Shown piece by piece: positions 25,760 through 32,934 of a stretch of 64,000 nt of DNA. The position numbers and the translations under genes were made by a program. The DNA is from Firmicutes bacterium UBA6113 (GTDB lineage: Bacteria; Bacillota; Clostridia; Tissierellales; Sedimentibacteraceae): positions 23,300 to 87,299 of the forward strand of contig DIWF01000034.1 of NCBI GenBank assembly GCA_002422545.1. Reading direction: 5' to 3'. A model generated the notes under the pieces. That model saw only the letters and a program-made list of their open reading frames with translations. It had not been told where the DNA came from and ran no database searches. Within the stretch, counting starts at the first letter, position 1. The number at the start of each line of letters is the position of its first letter.

Positions 25760-26222
25760 AAGAACCCTCCTTTACACGTGATAAATATTTTTTTATGGCT
25801 CTTAGCTGTCCCATGTAACCGGTACAGCGGCAAAGATTCCCTTCCAGATATTTTTTGATTTCTTCCTCTGAAGGATTTTTAAGTTCATTTTTCATGGCAA
25901 GTACATTCATTATGAATCCCGGGCTGCAGAATCCGCATTGCTCGGCTCCTTCATCGGCTAAAAAACCACCGAATTCCAAGGCTTCTTTTTCAAGACCTTC
26001 AATTGTTGTGACATGTTTTTCGTTTGCTCGCACTGCAAGAGTAGAGCATGAAAGAACAGTCTTATTATCAAGCATAACGGTGCATAAACCGCAGTTTGAT
26101 GTTTCGCACCCTCTTTTCACGCTTAAGAAACCTTTGGATCTTATTAAATCAAGGAGTAGCATGTCAGGTGCAATGTCATCATTAAATTCTTTGTTGTTAA
26201 TCCATAATTTAATCTGCATCAT
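25746..26222 (-). CDS. xdhC: Molybdenum hydroxylase, [2Fe-2S] subunit
   Basis: A 158-residue subunit with two [2Fe-2S] clusters. The plant-type cluster is CETSNCGLCTVMLD (Cys at about 39, 44, 47) with a fourth Cys near 59; the C-terminal helical domain has CGFCSPGFIM (about 98-107) and the NLCRCTGY motif (about 130-137). It carries electrons from the molybdenum subunit to the FAD subunit. It overlaps both neighbours by 14 nt, so translation of the three subunits is coupled. Two adjacent ATG codons are possible starts; both follow AGGAGG. Confidence 0.92.
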   Translation of the reverse strand: MMQIKLWINNKEFNDDIAPDMLLLDLIRSKGFLSVKRGCETSNCGLCTVMLDNKTVLSCSTLAVRANEKHVTTIEGLEKEALEFGGFLADEGAEQCGFCSPGFIMNVLAMKNELKNPSEEEIKKYLEGNLCRCTGYMGQLRAIKKYLSRVKEGSYENS

Positions 26223-27000
26223 TTCCTCCTATTATTTCTTCGATGTTTCTTTTGATCAGAACGTCAGCAAGAAGCCTGCGATACTTCGCATTTCCTCTCA
26301 TGTTTGTTCCGAATGTCATTGTTTGGTTTATATCTAGAACAACCTTGTCTATTTCTTCATTGCTTGGTTTTTCACTTAAGGTGAACTGTTTTATAACTGC
26401 CTTTCCAGGTCTCGCTCCCACTGAAACATACCATTCATTTCCTTTGTTTGAAACTGCACATGCAAGAACAGGAAAATCGGAAGAACTCATGCGGTGGCTT
26501 TTGTAGCACGACGATCTTCCATCTTTATTGATTATGATTCTCACCAGAATATCATTGTCGTAAGGCATGTCTATAAATTTGCATAGAGGAACAATGCCTC
26601 CTTTGTGCAGCTCAACATAGCTGTCAAGAGACAAAAGAGCAGTTAAAATATCAGAAAAGCCAAATCTGGAATAAATGCTTCCTCCTACGGTTGCAAGATT
26701 GCGCATTTGAACGCCAACAATGTGTTCGACTGATTTTGAAAGCATATTGTTGAAATAACTGTTCAATCCCAAGTGATTTTCCACATCTCTAAGTGAGCAC
26801 ATTGCTCCTATTTTAAAACTGTCATCATCTTCTTCAATTTTATTAAGATTAAGATTGGAGAGGTCAATAGCTGTTCCTATTTTTTTTCTTCCCATTTTAA
26901 GCCAGAGCATTCCGCCGATTATAACATTGCGTCTGTTTTGATTAAGCTCATATGCCTGATCCAGACTTTCGGCAACAACATATTTATCTATAGTAAACAT
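26209..27000 (-). CDS. xdhB: Molybdenum hydroxylase, FAD-binding subunit
   Basis: A 263-residue FAD subunit of the CO dehydrogenase/xanthine dehydrogenase medium-chain family. The FAD pyrophosphate-binding stretch is in NVIIGGMLWLKMG (about 24-36) and the second FAD motif in MRNLATVGGSIYSRFGFSDIL (about 101-121, from the conserved R-N-x-A-T-V-G-G). It transfers electrons to NAD+ or another acceptor. First gene of the xdhB-xdhC-xdhA operon; GGGAG precedes the ATG. The upstream 180 nt hold the rubrerythrin terminator and no recognised operator. Confidence 0.9.
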   Translation of the reverse strand: MFTIDKYVVAESLDQAYELNQNRRNVIIGGMLWLKMGRKKIGTAIDLSNLNLNKIEEDDDSFKIGAMCSLRDVENHLGLNSYFNNMLSKSVEHIVGVQMRNLATVGGSIYSRFGFSDILTALLSLDSYVELHKGGIVPLCKFIDMPYDNDILVRIIINKDGRSSCYKSHRMSSSDFPVLACAVSNKGNEWYVSVGARPGKAVIKQFTLSEKPSNEEIDKVVLDINQTMTFGTNMRGNAKYRRLLADVLIKRNIEEIIGGNDAD

Positions 27001-27121
27001 GAATACACTCCCTTCATATAAATTAATCTATCTAAATAGTCACTTAATTTTACATTAATTCGACAAAATATTCAATCAAACTTTATAAAAAGGGATAAAT
27101 ATTCTAAAATATGATTTCAGA

Positions 27122-27151
27122 CAAAAAAACCGCTTATTATATGAGCGGTTT
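27122..27151 (-). terminator. Terminator after rubrerythrin
   Basis: Stem AAACCGCT (27127-27134) with AGCGGTTT (27144-27151); on the minus strand it is followed by a run of T. The A/T flanks make it usable in both directions. Confidence 0.8.
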
Positions 27152-27182
27152 TTCGATTTGCATATTAATTATATTGGGGAGA

Positions 27183-27677
27183 TTAATATTTTATAAATTT
27201 TGTGCCTGGAACGCCGCAGATGCTGCATTTTTCAGGAACGGATGTTTCAATGTTTCCACATACAGGACATAAGTAGTAAGTAACTTCTTCTGTATTGTCT
27301 ATATTTTCCAAAGCTTCCTTGTATAATTTCGCATGAACTTCTTCTGCTTTCATTGCAAAAGTAAATGAATTTATTGCTGCTTTGTTTCCTTCAGCTTCTG
27401 CAGCTTTAATGAATTCAGGATACATGCTTTCAAATTCAAATGTTTCTCCTGCAACTGCATCCGACAGGTTGTCAGCTGTAGTCTTGATTTTTCCTGCAAC
27501 TTCAAGATGTTTTTGAGCGTGCAATGCTTCTGCATCAGATGCTGCTCTGAAAAGTTTAGCTGCGTTTGTTTTTCCTTCTGCTTCAGCTTTTTTAGCGTAT
27601 GCAAGGTATTTTCTGTTTGCTTGTGATTCTCCTGCGAAACCATCCATTAAATTTTTAAGTGTCTTGTTATTTTCCAT
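27183..27677 (-). CDS. rbr: Rubrerythrin
   Basis: A 164-residue peroxide-scavenging diiron protein. The N-terminal four-helix ferritin-like domain has GFAGESQANRKYLAYAKKAE (Glu ligand, about 11-30), SDAEALHAQKHL and MKAEEVHAKLY (E-x-x-H ligands); the C-terminal rubredoxin domain has CPVCG and CSICG (about 138 and 153). It reduces hydrogen peroxide with NADH-derived electrons. I chose the ATG at 27677 (AGGAGG 5 nt upstream) rather than 27689. It lies 47 nt downstream of the perR stop on the same strand with no terminator, so the pair is probably one operon under the PerR box at 28177. Confidence 0.93.
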   Translation of the reverse strand: MENNKTLKNLMDGFAGESQANRKYLAYAKKAEAEGKTNAAKLFRAASDAEALHAQKHLEVAGKIKTTADNLSDAVAGETFEFESMYPEFIKAAEAEGNKAAINSFTFAMKAEEVHAKLYKEALENIDNTEEVTYYLCPVCGNIETSVPEKCSICGVPGTKFIKY

Positions 27678-27724
27678 AATATCCTCCATAAATTTTATTT
27701 TTTATATTTAGTGCCTTACGGCAA

Positions 27725-28141
27725 TTAAGCGTTTGAACATTTGGGGCATACGCCTTTGAAATACACGTTTTTATCAGTTGTTTTAAAGCCGTTTAAATCA
27801 TCCGTGTAGATTGAATCTATGTCTATTCCAAAATCATAAATTTCTTTGCACTGCTGGCATTTAAAGTGGCCGTGGTTAAAGGTGTTGATGTCGTATCTCG
27901 TTTCATTGTCCTCAATGTTTATGACTCTCACTAGATTTGCTTCAGTCAATGAATTTAACGTGTTATAAACGGTTGTTTTTGACAGAGTTGGAACCTCCTT
28001 GTGAAGTCCGTTGTAAATCTGGTCAGCTGTAGGGTGACATTGATTTAAAACAAGAAATTCCAATACTTTCAATCTTTGATGTGAAAGACGTATATTATTT
28101 TTTTTAAGTTCTTCCAACAAATCTTCAAGTATTATTTTCAT
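27725..28141 (-). CDS. perR: Peroxide-responsive Fur-family repressor (PerR-like)
   Basis: A 138-residue Fur-family regulator. Winged-helix region with HPTADQIYNGLHKEVPTLSKTTVYNTL (about 36-62), metal-sensing site residues in ETRYDINTFNHGHFKCQQCKEIYDF (about 82-106) and two structural-zinc CxxC pairs (CQQC, CPKC). The Asp in RYDIN and the HxH spacing fit PerR rather than Fur. It probably represses itself and the downstream rubrerythrin gene; a perfect 7-1-7 box lies 36 nt upstream. PerR versus Fur is inferred from the partner gene and the box. Confidence 0.87.
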   Translation of the reverse strand: MKIILEDLLEELKKNNIRLSHQRLKVLEFLVLNQCHPTADQIYNGLHKEVPTLSKTTVYNTLNSLTEANLVRVINIEDNETRYDINTFNHGHFKCQQCKEIYDFGIDIDSIYTDDLNGFKTTDKNVYFKGVCPKCSNA

Positions 28142-28176
28142 ATGACACCTTCTTTAAAGTTATAATAATTTCTAAC

Positions 28177-28191
28177 TTGTAATGATTACAA
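28177..28191 (-). promoter_or_regulatory. PerR box upstream of perR-rbr
   Basis: Perfect 7-1-7 palindrome TTGTAAT-G-ATTACAA, which matches the PerR/Fur box pattern. It lies 36 nt upstream of the perR ATG, where binding would block transcription of perR-rbr. Confidence 0.85.
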
Positions 28192-28395
28192 ACTAATAAT
28201 ACTATCAATATTTTAATCTGTCAAGCACATTTTAATGAAAAATAGGTAATTTATTATGTATGATTACAATAGATAATATAATAAATTAAGAAATCAGAAT
28301 AATTAATCTGAATATTCATTTATTATTTGTTTTTGTTGATAAATTATGTTAATTGAAGTATTATATATATAACATAATTTCGGAGAGTGAATGCA

Positions 28396-29298
28396 ATGGT
28401 TGAAGAAAAACGATTTGCAGTGCTGATAGATGCGGACAATGTGTCAGCAAAATACATAAAATACATATTGGACGAAATAACAAATTACGGTGTTGCAACG
28501 TACAAGAGAATTTATGCTGATTGGACAAAGCCCAATACTTCCTCATGGAAAGATGTCCTTCTTGAAAATTCTGTTACTCCCATACAGCAGTACGGCTACA
28601 CTGTAGGAAAGAATGCCACGGATTCAGCTATGATTATTGATGCCATGGATATTTTATATTCCGGCAATGTTGATGGATTTTGCATAGTGTCAAGCGACAG
28701 CGATTTTACAAAACTGTCCTCAAGACTCAGGGAGTCAGGTATGCTGGTGGTTGGAATGGGAGAAAAGAAGACACCAAAACCATTTATTGCTTCTTGCAAC
28801 CAGTTCAAATATCTAGATGTTCTGGCAGAATCAGAAAATCAAATGGCTGCGGACAATTCCTCAAGTTCAAGAACTGATGAGTCAAAAACAGAAGGGGAGA
28901 ATCAGGCAGATAAAACCTCAAAATCATCTAAAAACAGTTCACAGGATAAAAATGACAAGACCATGACTGATATAAACACCATAAAGATGGCAATAATCAA
29001 AATGGTAAATGAAATAGACGACGAAGATCAAAGCATGAACATCGGAGAATTAGGAAGCAGGCTGGTAAAGAGATATCCTGACTTTGATGTGAGAAATTAT
29101 GGCGACACGAAGCTTTCTAAATTTTTGAAGAAATTTGACTTCCTAGACATGCATACAAAGGGAGCAGAAGGAACATCACTGTGGGTGTCATTAAAGCACA
29201 ATCCAACAGAGCAGGAATCACATGCTGAAGCTGCAAAGCCAGCCAAAACACAAAAAGTTCGAAAAAGAACCTACAACAAAAAAAAGAAGACGCAATAA
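28396..29298 (+). CDS. NYN-domain (LabA/MARF1-like) putative RNase with LOTUS-type C-terminus
   Basis: A 300-residue protein. N-terminal PIN-like NYN domain (about 1-140) with the acidic residues in FAVLIDADNVSAKY (about 6-19), KNATDSAMIIDAMDILY (about 73-89) and FCIVSSDSDFTKL (about 97-109), the expected metal-binding Asp set of NYN nucleases. A charged Ser/Lys linker (about 155-195) leads to a winged-helix OST-HTH/LOTUS-like region (about 200-265: ELGSRLVKRYPDFDVRNYGDTKLSKFLKKF). The C-terminus is basic (Lys/Arg-rich), consistent with RNA binding. I prefer ATG 28396 over GTG 28387, which is only 1 nt from the GGAGAG. Its target is unknown. Confidence 0.8.
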   Translation: MVEEKRFAVLIDADNVSAKYIKYILDEITNYGVATYKRIYADWTKPNTSSWKDVLLENSVTPIQQYGYTVGKNATDSAMIIDAMDILYSGNVDGFCIVSSDSDFTKLSSRLRESGMLVVGMGEKKTPKPFIASCNQFKYLDVLAESENQMAADNSSSSRTDESKTEGENQADKTSKSSKNSSQDKNDKTMTDINTIKMAIIKMVNEIDDEDQSMNIGELGSRLVKRYPDFDVRNYGDTKLSKFLKKFDFLDMHTKGAEGTSLWVSLKHNPTEQESHAEAAKPAKTQKVRKRTYNKKKKTQ

Positions 29299-29303
29299 AT
29301 TCC

Positions 29304-29350
29304 GGGGACGGACCTTTTTATTCAATTACTAAATTAAAAGGTCCGTCCCC
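29304..29350. repeat. 47-bp inverted-repeat element, copy 1
   Basis: Perfect 15-bp arms GGGGACGGACCTTTT (29304-29318) and AAAAGGTCCGTCCCC (29336-29350) around a 17-nt A/T loop. A second copy with identical arms and total length is at 32883-32929. It sits between convergent genes and works as a hairpin on both strands. The minus-strand gene at 29329 reads through the right arm and stops inside the loop. Confidence 0.9.
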
Positions 29351-30315
29351 ACAGTTTTGTATTCATCGGGAAGGTTTATTATTTCTGAATACAGGATGTC
29401 TCTGTAATCCATGTACGATTTTTCATCCATTTCAGTTGAAAAACTGTCAAGAGATTTCATTCCCCGCCTGATGAAGTCTCCTTTGATTTCACTGCTTATT
29501 TCGCTAATTTCAGAGAACTTTTCTTTTAAAACTATGTTTCCTCCGGATATGAAAAAAAGCTTGTACCCATTTAGCAGTGGTATTGTTATGTACATGTCTG
29601 CAGTCATGATGCTTTCATATTTATTGACTGCTGTTTTAAGGTACTCCATGTTTTGAATCATGTTTCTGTACATTATTGCTGATTCAAAATTGCACAGAGA
29701 TGATTCTGTCTGCATCTTTTGTTTTAAGATATTTATGAAAATATCAAAGTTCATGGATTCAGAAAACAAATGGAGCAATGATTTTTTGTTTTCCTGAAAA
29801 GCTTCCTTGTTCATGGAAACAGGAAAGAGGTTATATCTGAAATCATAGCTGTCATTTAATTTTATTATGGGGTACAGGTTCTTTAACGAATCCATGATAT
29901 CATACAGCATGTATTTGTTCCTGAAAGGGCCGTAGGAATTTTCTTCTCTTGTGCTTGTAATCTTTAAGGAATTGTGACGGTTGAAGTCTTCAATTTTCAG
30001 ATAGACGTAACGTTTGTCGTTTTTCATCTGAGAGTTGAATATCGGCTGAATGGATTTAATAAGACTGCATTCCAAAAGCATTGCCTCTAAATGGGTGTCA
30101 GTAACCATGTACTCGATGTTATCAATTAATTTTACCATCCTGTTGACTTTTTCCCACTTAGGATTGTCGGCAAAATAAGTTTTCACTCTTTTTTTAAGGC
30201 ACTTGCTTTTTCCGATATATATAATGTTTCCTCTTTGATCTATCATTTTGTAGATACCGGGAAGCTCGGGAATCTGATCAAGCTTGTTTTTAATTTTGTC
30301 AGAGATGTCTATCAT
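29329..30315 (-). CDS. GIY-YIG nuclease, UvrC N-terminal/Cho-like
   Basis: A 328-residue protein resembling the N-terminal half of UvrC. GIY-YIG domain at about 14-95: LPGIYKMIDQRGNIIYIGKS (about 18-37), the KKRVKTYF segment with the catalytic Arg region, and ECSLIKSIQPIFN (Glu, about 82-94). A central region has the UVR-like helices (CNFESAIMYRNMIQNMEYL, about 208-226). The RNase H and HhH domains of full UvrC are absent, as in E. coli Cho. The last residues (VGTDLLI) are encoded by the arm of the inverted-repeat element, so the native 3' end seems replaced. It overlaps the upstream gene by 4 nt. Confidence 0.82.
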   Translation of the reverse strand: MIDISDKIKNKLDQIPELPGIYKMIDQRGNIIYIGKSKCLKKRVKTYFADNPKWEKVNRMVKLIDNIEYMVTDTHLEAMLLECSLIKSIQPIFNSQMKNDKRYVYLKIEDFNRHNSLKITSTREENSYGPFRNKYMLYDIMDSLKNLYPIIKLNDSYDFRYNLFPVSMNKEAFQENKKSLLHLFSESMNFDIFINILKQKMQTESSLCNFESAIMYRNMIQNMEYLKTAVNKYESIMTADMYITIPLLNGYKLFFISGGNIVLKEKFSEISEISSEIKGDFIRRGMKSLDSFSTEMDEKSYMDYRDILYSEIINLPDEYKTVGTDLLI

Positions 30316-31001
30316 TTATCACCATCATTATCTTTTGATTTCAGGTTGTATGTGTATTTTAATATGTTATCTATTTTATCCTTTTCGGAATAATTCACCC
30401 TAACAGCCAGTTCCCGGTTACTTTGAAAAATACTGTCCATTTTGAACACAAGGTTGCAATATATCCCTTTAAAAAACATTGTGTTTTCATAGGCCCCGCC
30501 CCACTCATACTGGAGTAACTTATCCTTATTATAAAATTTGTCTTTAACGAGCACTCCATCTTGAAATAGGGCGATTTTTACTTTTTCTTTGTTAATATCC
30601 AATATTAAAAGACATACGGAAGTGATAATCATATAGAGACTGTTCATGAAGTCATTTGGATAACGCAACGTTTCATAATATTCAATCATCTTGTCATTTT
30701 CGTAAAAGAAATTGCTCAAGCTCTCTATATATTTAGGATTGAACAGTTGAAAAATACTGTTTAAATATTCTCCCTTAAGCATCCTGTGCATGCTGCTGAT
30801 GTCTTTAGTGAATATGCCAATCCAAATGATCACAAGAATCAAATAAAACCATGCAAAGTTGTATTTGTTGTTCAGCTGCATAATAAGATAATCTTCTCTT
30901 TTTCTTCTTAGGGATATGTTTTTATTAATGGAATAGGCAGTATAAATAATTGTAAATGCGCTTACTATGGAATAAAAAAGCATTGAAACAGAAGCATTCA
31001 T
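30312..31001 (-). CDS. Membrane protein of unknown function
   Basis: A 229-residue protein I do not recognise. It has three hydrophobic segments (about 5-23, 51-67, 121-138) and a C-terminal soluble, beta-rich region of about 90 residues (FQDGVLVKDKFYNKDKLLQYEWG ...) that looks like the bacterial PH-like domains found in small membrane proteins. The start at 31001 has GGAGGGG upstream; an earlier ATG at 31103 would add a Cys-rich stretch without an RBS. Its stop overlaps the start of the GIY-YIG gene, so the two are co-transcribed. Confidence 0.65.
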   Translation of the reverse strand: MNASVSMLFYSIVSAFTIIYTAYSINKNISLRRKREDYLIMQLNNKYNFAWFYLILVIIWIGIFTKDISSMHRMLKGEYLNSIFQLFNPKYIESLSNFFYENDKMIEYYETLRYPNDFMNSLYMIITSVCLLILDINKEKVKIALFQDGVLVKDKFYNKDKLLQYEWGGAYENTMFFKGIYCNLVFKMDSIFQSNRELAVRVNYSEKDKIDNILKYTYNLKSKDNDGDK

Positions 31002-31120
31002 ATAATCCCCTCCATCATTATAATAACACATTATCATAATAATTTCCCTACAATGTAAAAAATAAATGCAGCAGATGTAAAAAATAATCTTGGGAACGGA
31101 CATTTAAATTAGCAGAGAAT

Positions 31121-32188
31121 TTAGTTCTGCTTTAAACTTTGCAAACCTGATTTCATAGCAAAATTTCTTAGAAAGGGGTTAAACATTGCTGGAGATTTTA
31201 AATTTTTTATAAGTAAATTTAACTTAATATCTTTTACCTTCTGTTCATACCTATTTAGAAATCCATCTATTCCATCTTCAAGACTCTCAGCTAAATATAG
31301 GGAGCTTTTTAATGCATAGCTGATTCCTTCTGCTGAGCTGGGGCTAATTGCTCCTGCGGCTTCTCCAACTAAAGCTATACAGTCTCTTCCTGCATAAAAC
31401 TGTGATATTTTCGTAGGTCTATTAATAAATGCACCTTCTGTTTTTAATTTGTTGCCAAAATTAAAGCCTAATTGTGTTAATTTTGCCTTCAGCAGATTAT
31501 ATTTTTCTCTTGTATTATCCCCAGGTCTTAGGGCTGCTCCTAATAGCAAGCATTTATTCTTGGGTATTACCCAAGAGTAAAAATTACTTATTTCCTTATC
31601 AAAGACTGCTGTGAAATAGGGCATAGTAGATTGACACTCATACCATTCCTGAATTGAAATGTACCTTTCAGGAAAATTTATATCATAGCAAATAGACTTC
31701 CTTATATTTGAAAGGGCACCATCAGCACCTACGATAACTTTTGTTCTAGCAGCTGTCTCATGTCCGTTATAAATATATTTAATTTCATACCCTTCCTGCG
31801 TTTTGGTAAAGCCCTTAAAAAATGAATTGAATTTTTTATCAACACCGGTTGGAAGTAATGAAATTAGCCATCTATCAAACTTTTCTCTGTCCATGTTATG
31901 ATAGAATCTCTGATATAGCCTTTCTAGGTTGTTAGTTAAATCAATGGTTCTTACGGCAAAAAGCTGTGGGTCAACTAGAATATCTTTTGGAACTCCTAAA
32001 CCCAACTTTGCGATCATTTTCTGAGCATCAGGTGCTAGTAAACCTCCGCAACATTTATTTATAACGTTTTTGTGGTTCTCATTTTCCAGGTCACGCTTAT
32101 CTATCAATAAAACTTTATAGTTATCTCCGATTAATCGTGCAAGGTTAGCTCCTGCAGGGCCAGACCCGACAATTACAATATCATACAT
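31121..32188 (-). CDS. FAD-dependent oxidoreductase, geranylgeranyl reductase-like
   Basis: A 355-residue flavoprotein of the p-hydroxybenzoate hydroxylase/geranylgeranyl reductase superfamily. The N-terminal Rossmann motif is DIVIVGSGPAGANLARLIG (about 3-21), followed by a second-strand acidic LIDKRD; VGADGALSNIRK (about 153-164) and ALVGEAAGAISPSSAEGISYAL (about 270-291) are the second and third FAD motifs. A Cys pair in INKCCGGLLAPDA (about 45-57) is typical of this subgroup. The substrate is unknown (a lipid double bond or polyene ring are the usual targets). It stands alone, with a GAGGT site. Confidence 0.8.
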   Translation of the reverse strand: MYDIVIVGSGPAGANLARLIGDNYKVLLIDKRDLENENHKNVINKCCGGLLAPDAQKMIAKLGLGVPKDILVDPQLFAVRTIDLTNNLERLYQRFYHNMDREKFDRWLISLLPTGVDKKFNSFFKGFTKTQEGYEIKYIYNGHETAARTKVIVGADGALSNIRKSICYDINFPERYISIQEWYECQSTMPYFTAVFDKEISNFYSWVIPKNKCLLLGAALRPGDNTREKYNLLKAKLTQLGFNFGNKLKTEGAFINRPTKISQFYAGRDCIALVGEAAGAISPSSAEGISYALKSSLYLAESLEDGIDGFLNRYEQKVKDIKLNLLIKNLKSPAMFNPFLRNFAMKSGLQSLKQN

Positions 32189-32288
32189 AAATGTACCTCT
32201 TTTGATATAAATTTCTTTTATTAATATTTGTCTTATCCTTGAGCTCCTTCAATATGTCATAGTTATAGTATTTCTGTAAGAAGCCACA

Positions 32289-32336
32289 CTAATTTTTCCT
32301 TTTTAACATCACATCGATATTGCCTATAAATGCCAT
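32289..32336 (-). pseudogene. Remnant of an XRE (YozG-like) regulator
   Basis: Ten nt after the DUF2975 stop, an ATG opens a 15-codon reading frame MAFIGNIDVMLKRKN followed by TAG. This matches the first 15 residues of the intact XRE regulator at 34420-34626 (GIVIQLDVMMAKRK), and the spacing to the DUF2975 gene is the same as in the intact pair (9 nt). The rest of the helix-turn-helix is not found downstream in any frame, so I read it as a truncated remnant. Confidence 0.65.
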
Positions 32337-32345
32337 ATCAAATCG

Positions 32346-32822
32346 TTAAATCGTTAAATCATTGTCGTCTTTTATATCAATGGCTTCTTTTAATAGCTTT
32401 CCAAGAACTGCTGCAAAGACAGCAATTACAATTGAAGCAAATACTGAAATCATACCGATTATGACTAGACCTGGTGCATCATCAAGTTCTGCTATGAGAA
32501 AAACAAATGGCATTATTAATACATACACACCACTGAAAGCTGTTGCACAGAATTTGATGTTCTTTAGACATTTAACAGACAATTTAGAGAATGCTTGATT
32601 GCTGTCTATAATGTTTAATAGTTTAAAAGCCTGATATAATGCAATGAAGAATGGTATAGCAGATACATACATTCCTAGTATAATGGGATATATCATATGG
32701 GCATATTTTGGATTTACCGGATTATTAGGAAGCCAAGTTAATCCAAATACACCAAGAGCAAGAACTGGAACTCCTATAAGAATAATAGCTATCTTTAAAA
32801 AAAGTGTTGATCCTCGTTTCAT
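32346..32822 (-). CDS. DUF2975 membrane protein (copy 1)
   Basis: A 158-residue protein with four hydrophobic segments (about 8-28, 42-66, 91-113, 120-145), of the DUF2975 type. Recognisable features are the loop with LNIIDSNQAFSKLSVKCLKNIK (about 68-89) and the C-terminal acidic DDNDLTI ending. These proteins are nearly always encoded next to a small XRE regulator; here only a 15-codon remnant of that regulator remains. GAGAGGTG precedes the ATG. The second copy is at 34636. Function unknown. Confidence 0.8.
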   Translation of the reverse strand: MKRGSTLFLKIAIILIGVPVLALGVFGLTWLPNNPVNPKYAHMIYPIILGMYVSAIPFFIALYQAFKLLNIIDSNQAFSKLSVKCLKNIKFCATAFSGVYVLIMPFVFLIAELDDAPGLVIIGMISVFASIVIAVFAAVLGKLLKEAIDIKDDNDLTI

Positions 32823-32882
32823 AAAACACCTCTCTAATTACTTTGTTGATTTTATTTTTATACAGTATCAATAATTCATTCT

Positions 32883-32929
32883 GGGGACGGACCTTTTAGT
32901 TCATTAATTAAATTAAAAGGTCCGTCCCC
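32883..32929. repeat. 47-bp inverted-repeat element, copy 2
   Basis: Same 15-bp arms as copy 1, at 32883-32897 and 32915-32929, around a 17-nt A/T-rich loop that differs at a few positions. It lies 5 nt past the stop of the DUF4173 gene and would serve as its terminator (minus strand). Confidence 0.9.
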
Positions 32930-32934
32930 GGGTT

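Noticed and set aside
29304..32929. Insertion sequence bounded by the two 47-bp inverted repeats
   Set aside because: The genes between are ordinary and no transposase is present; each repeat is a complete hairpin by itself rather than one end of a transposon.
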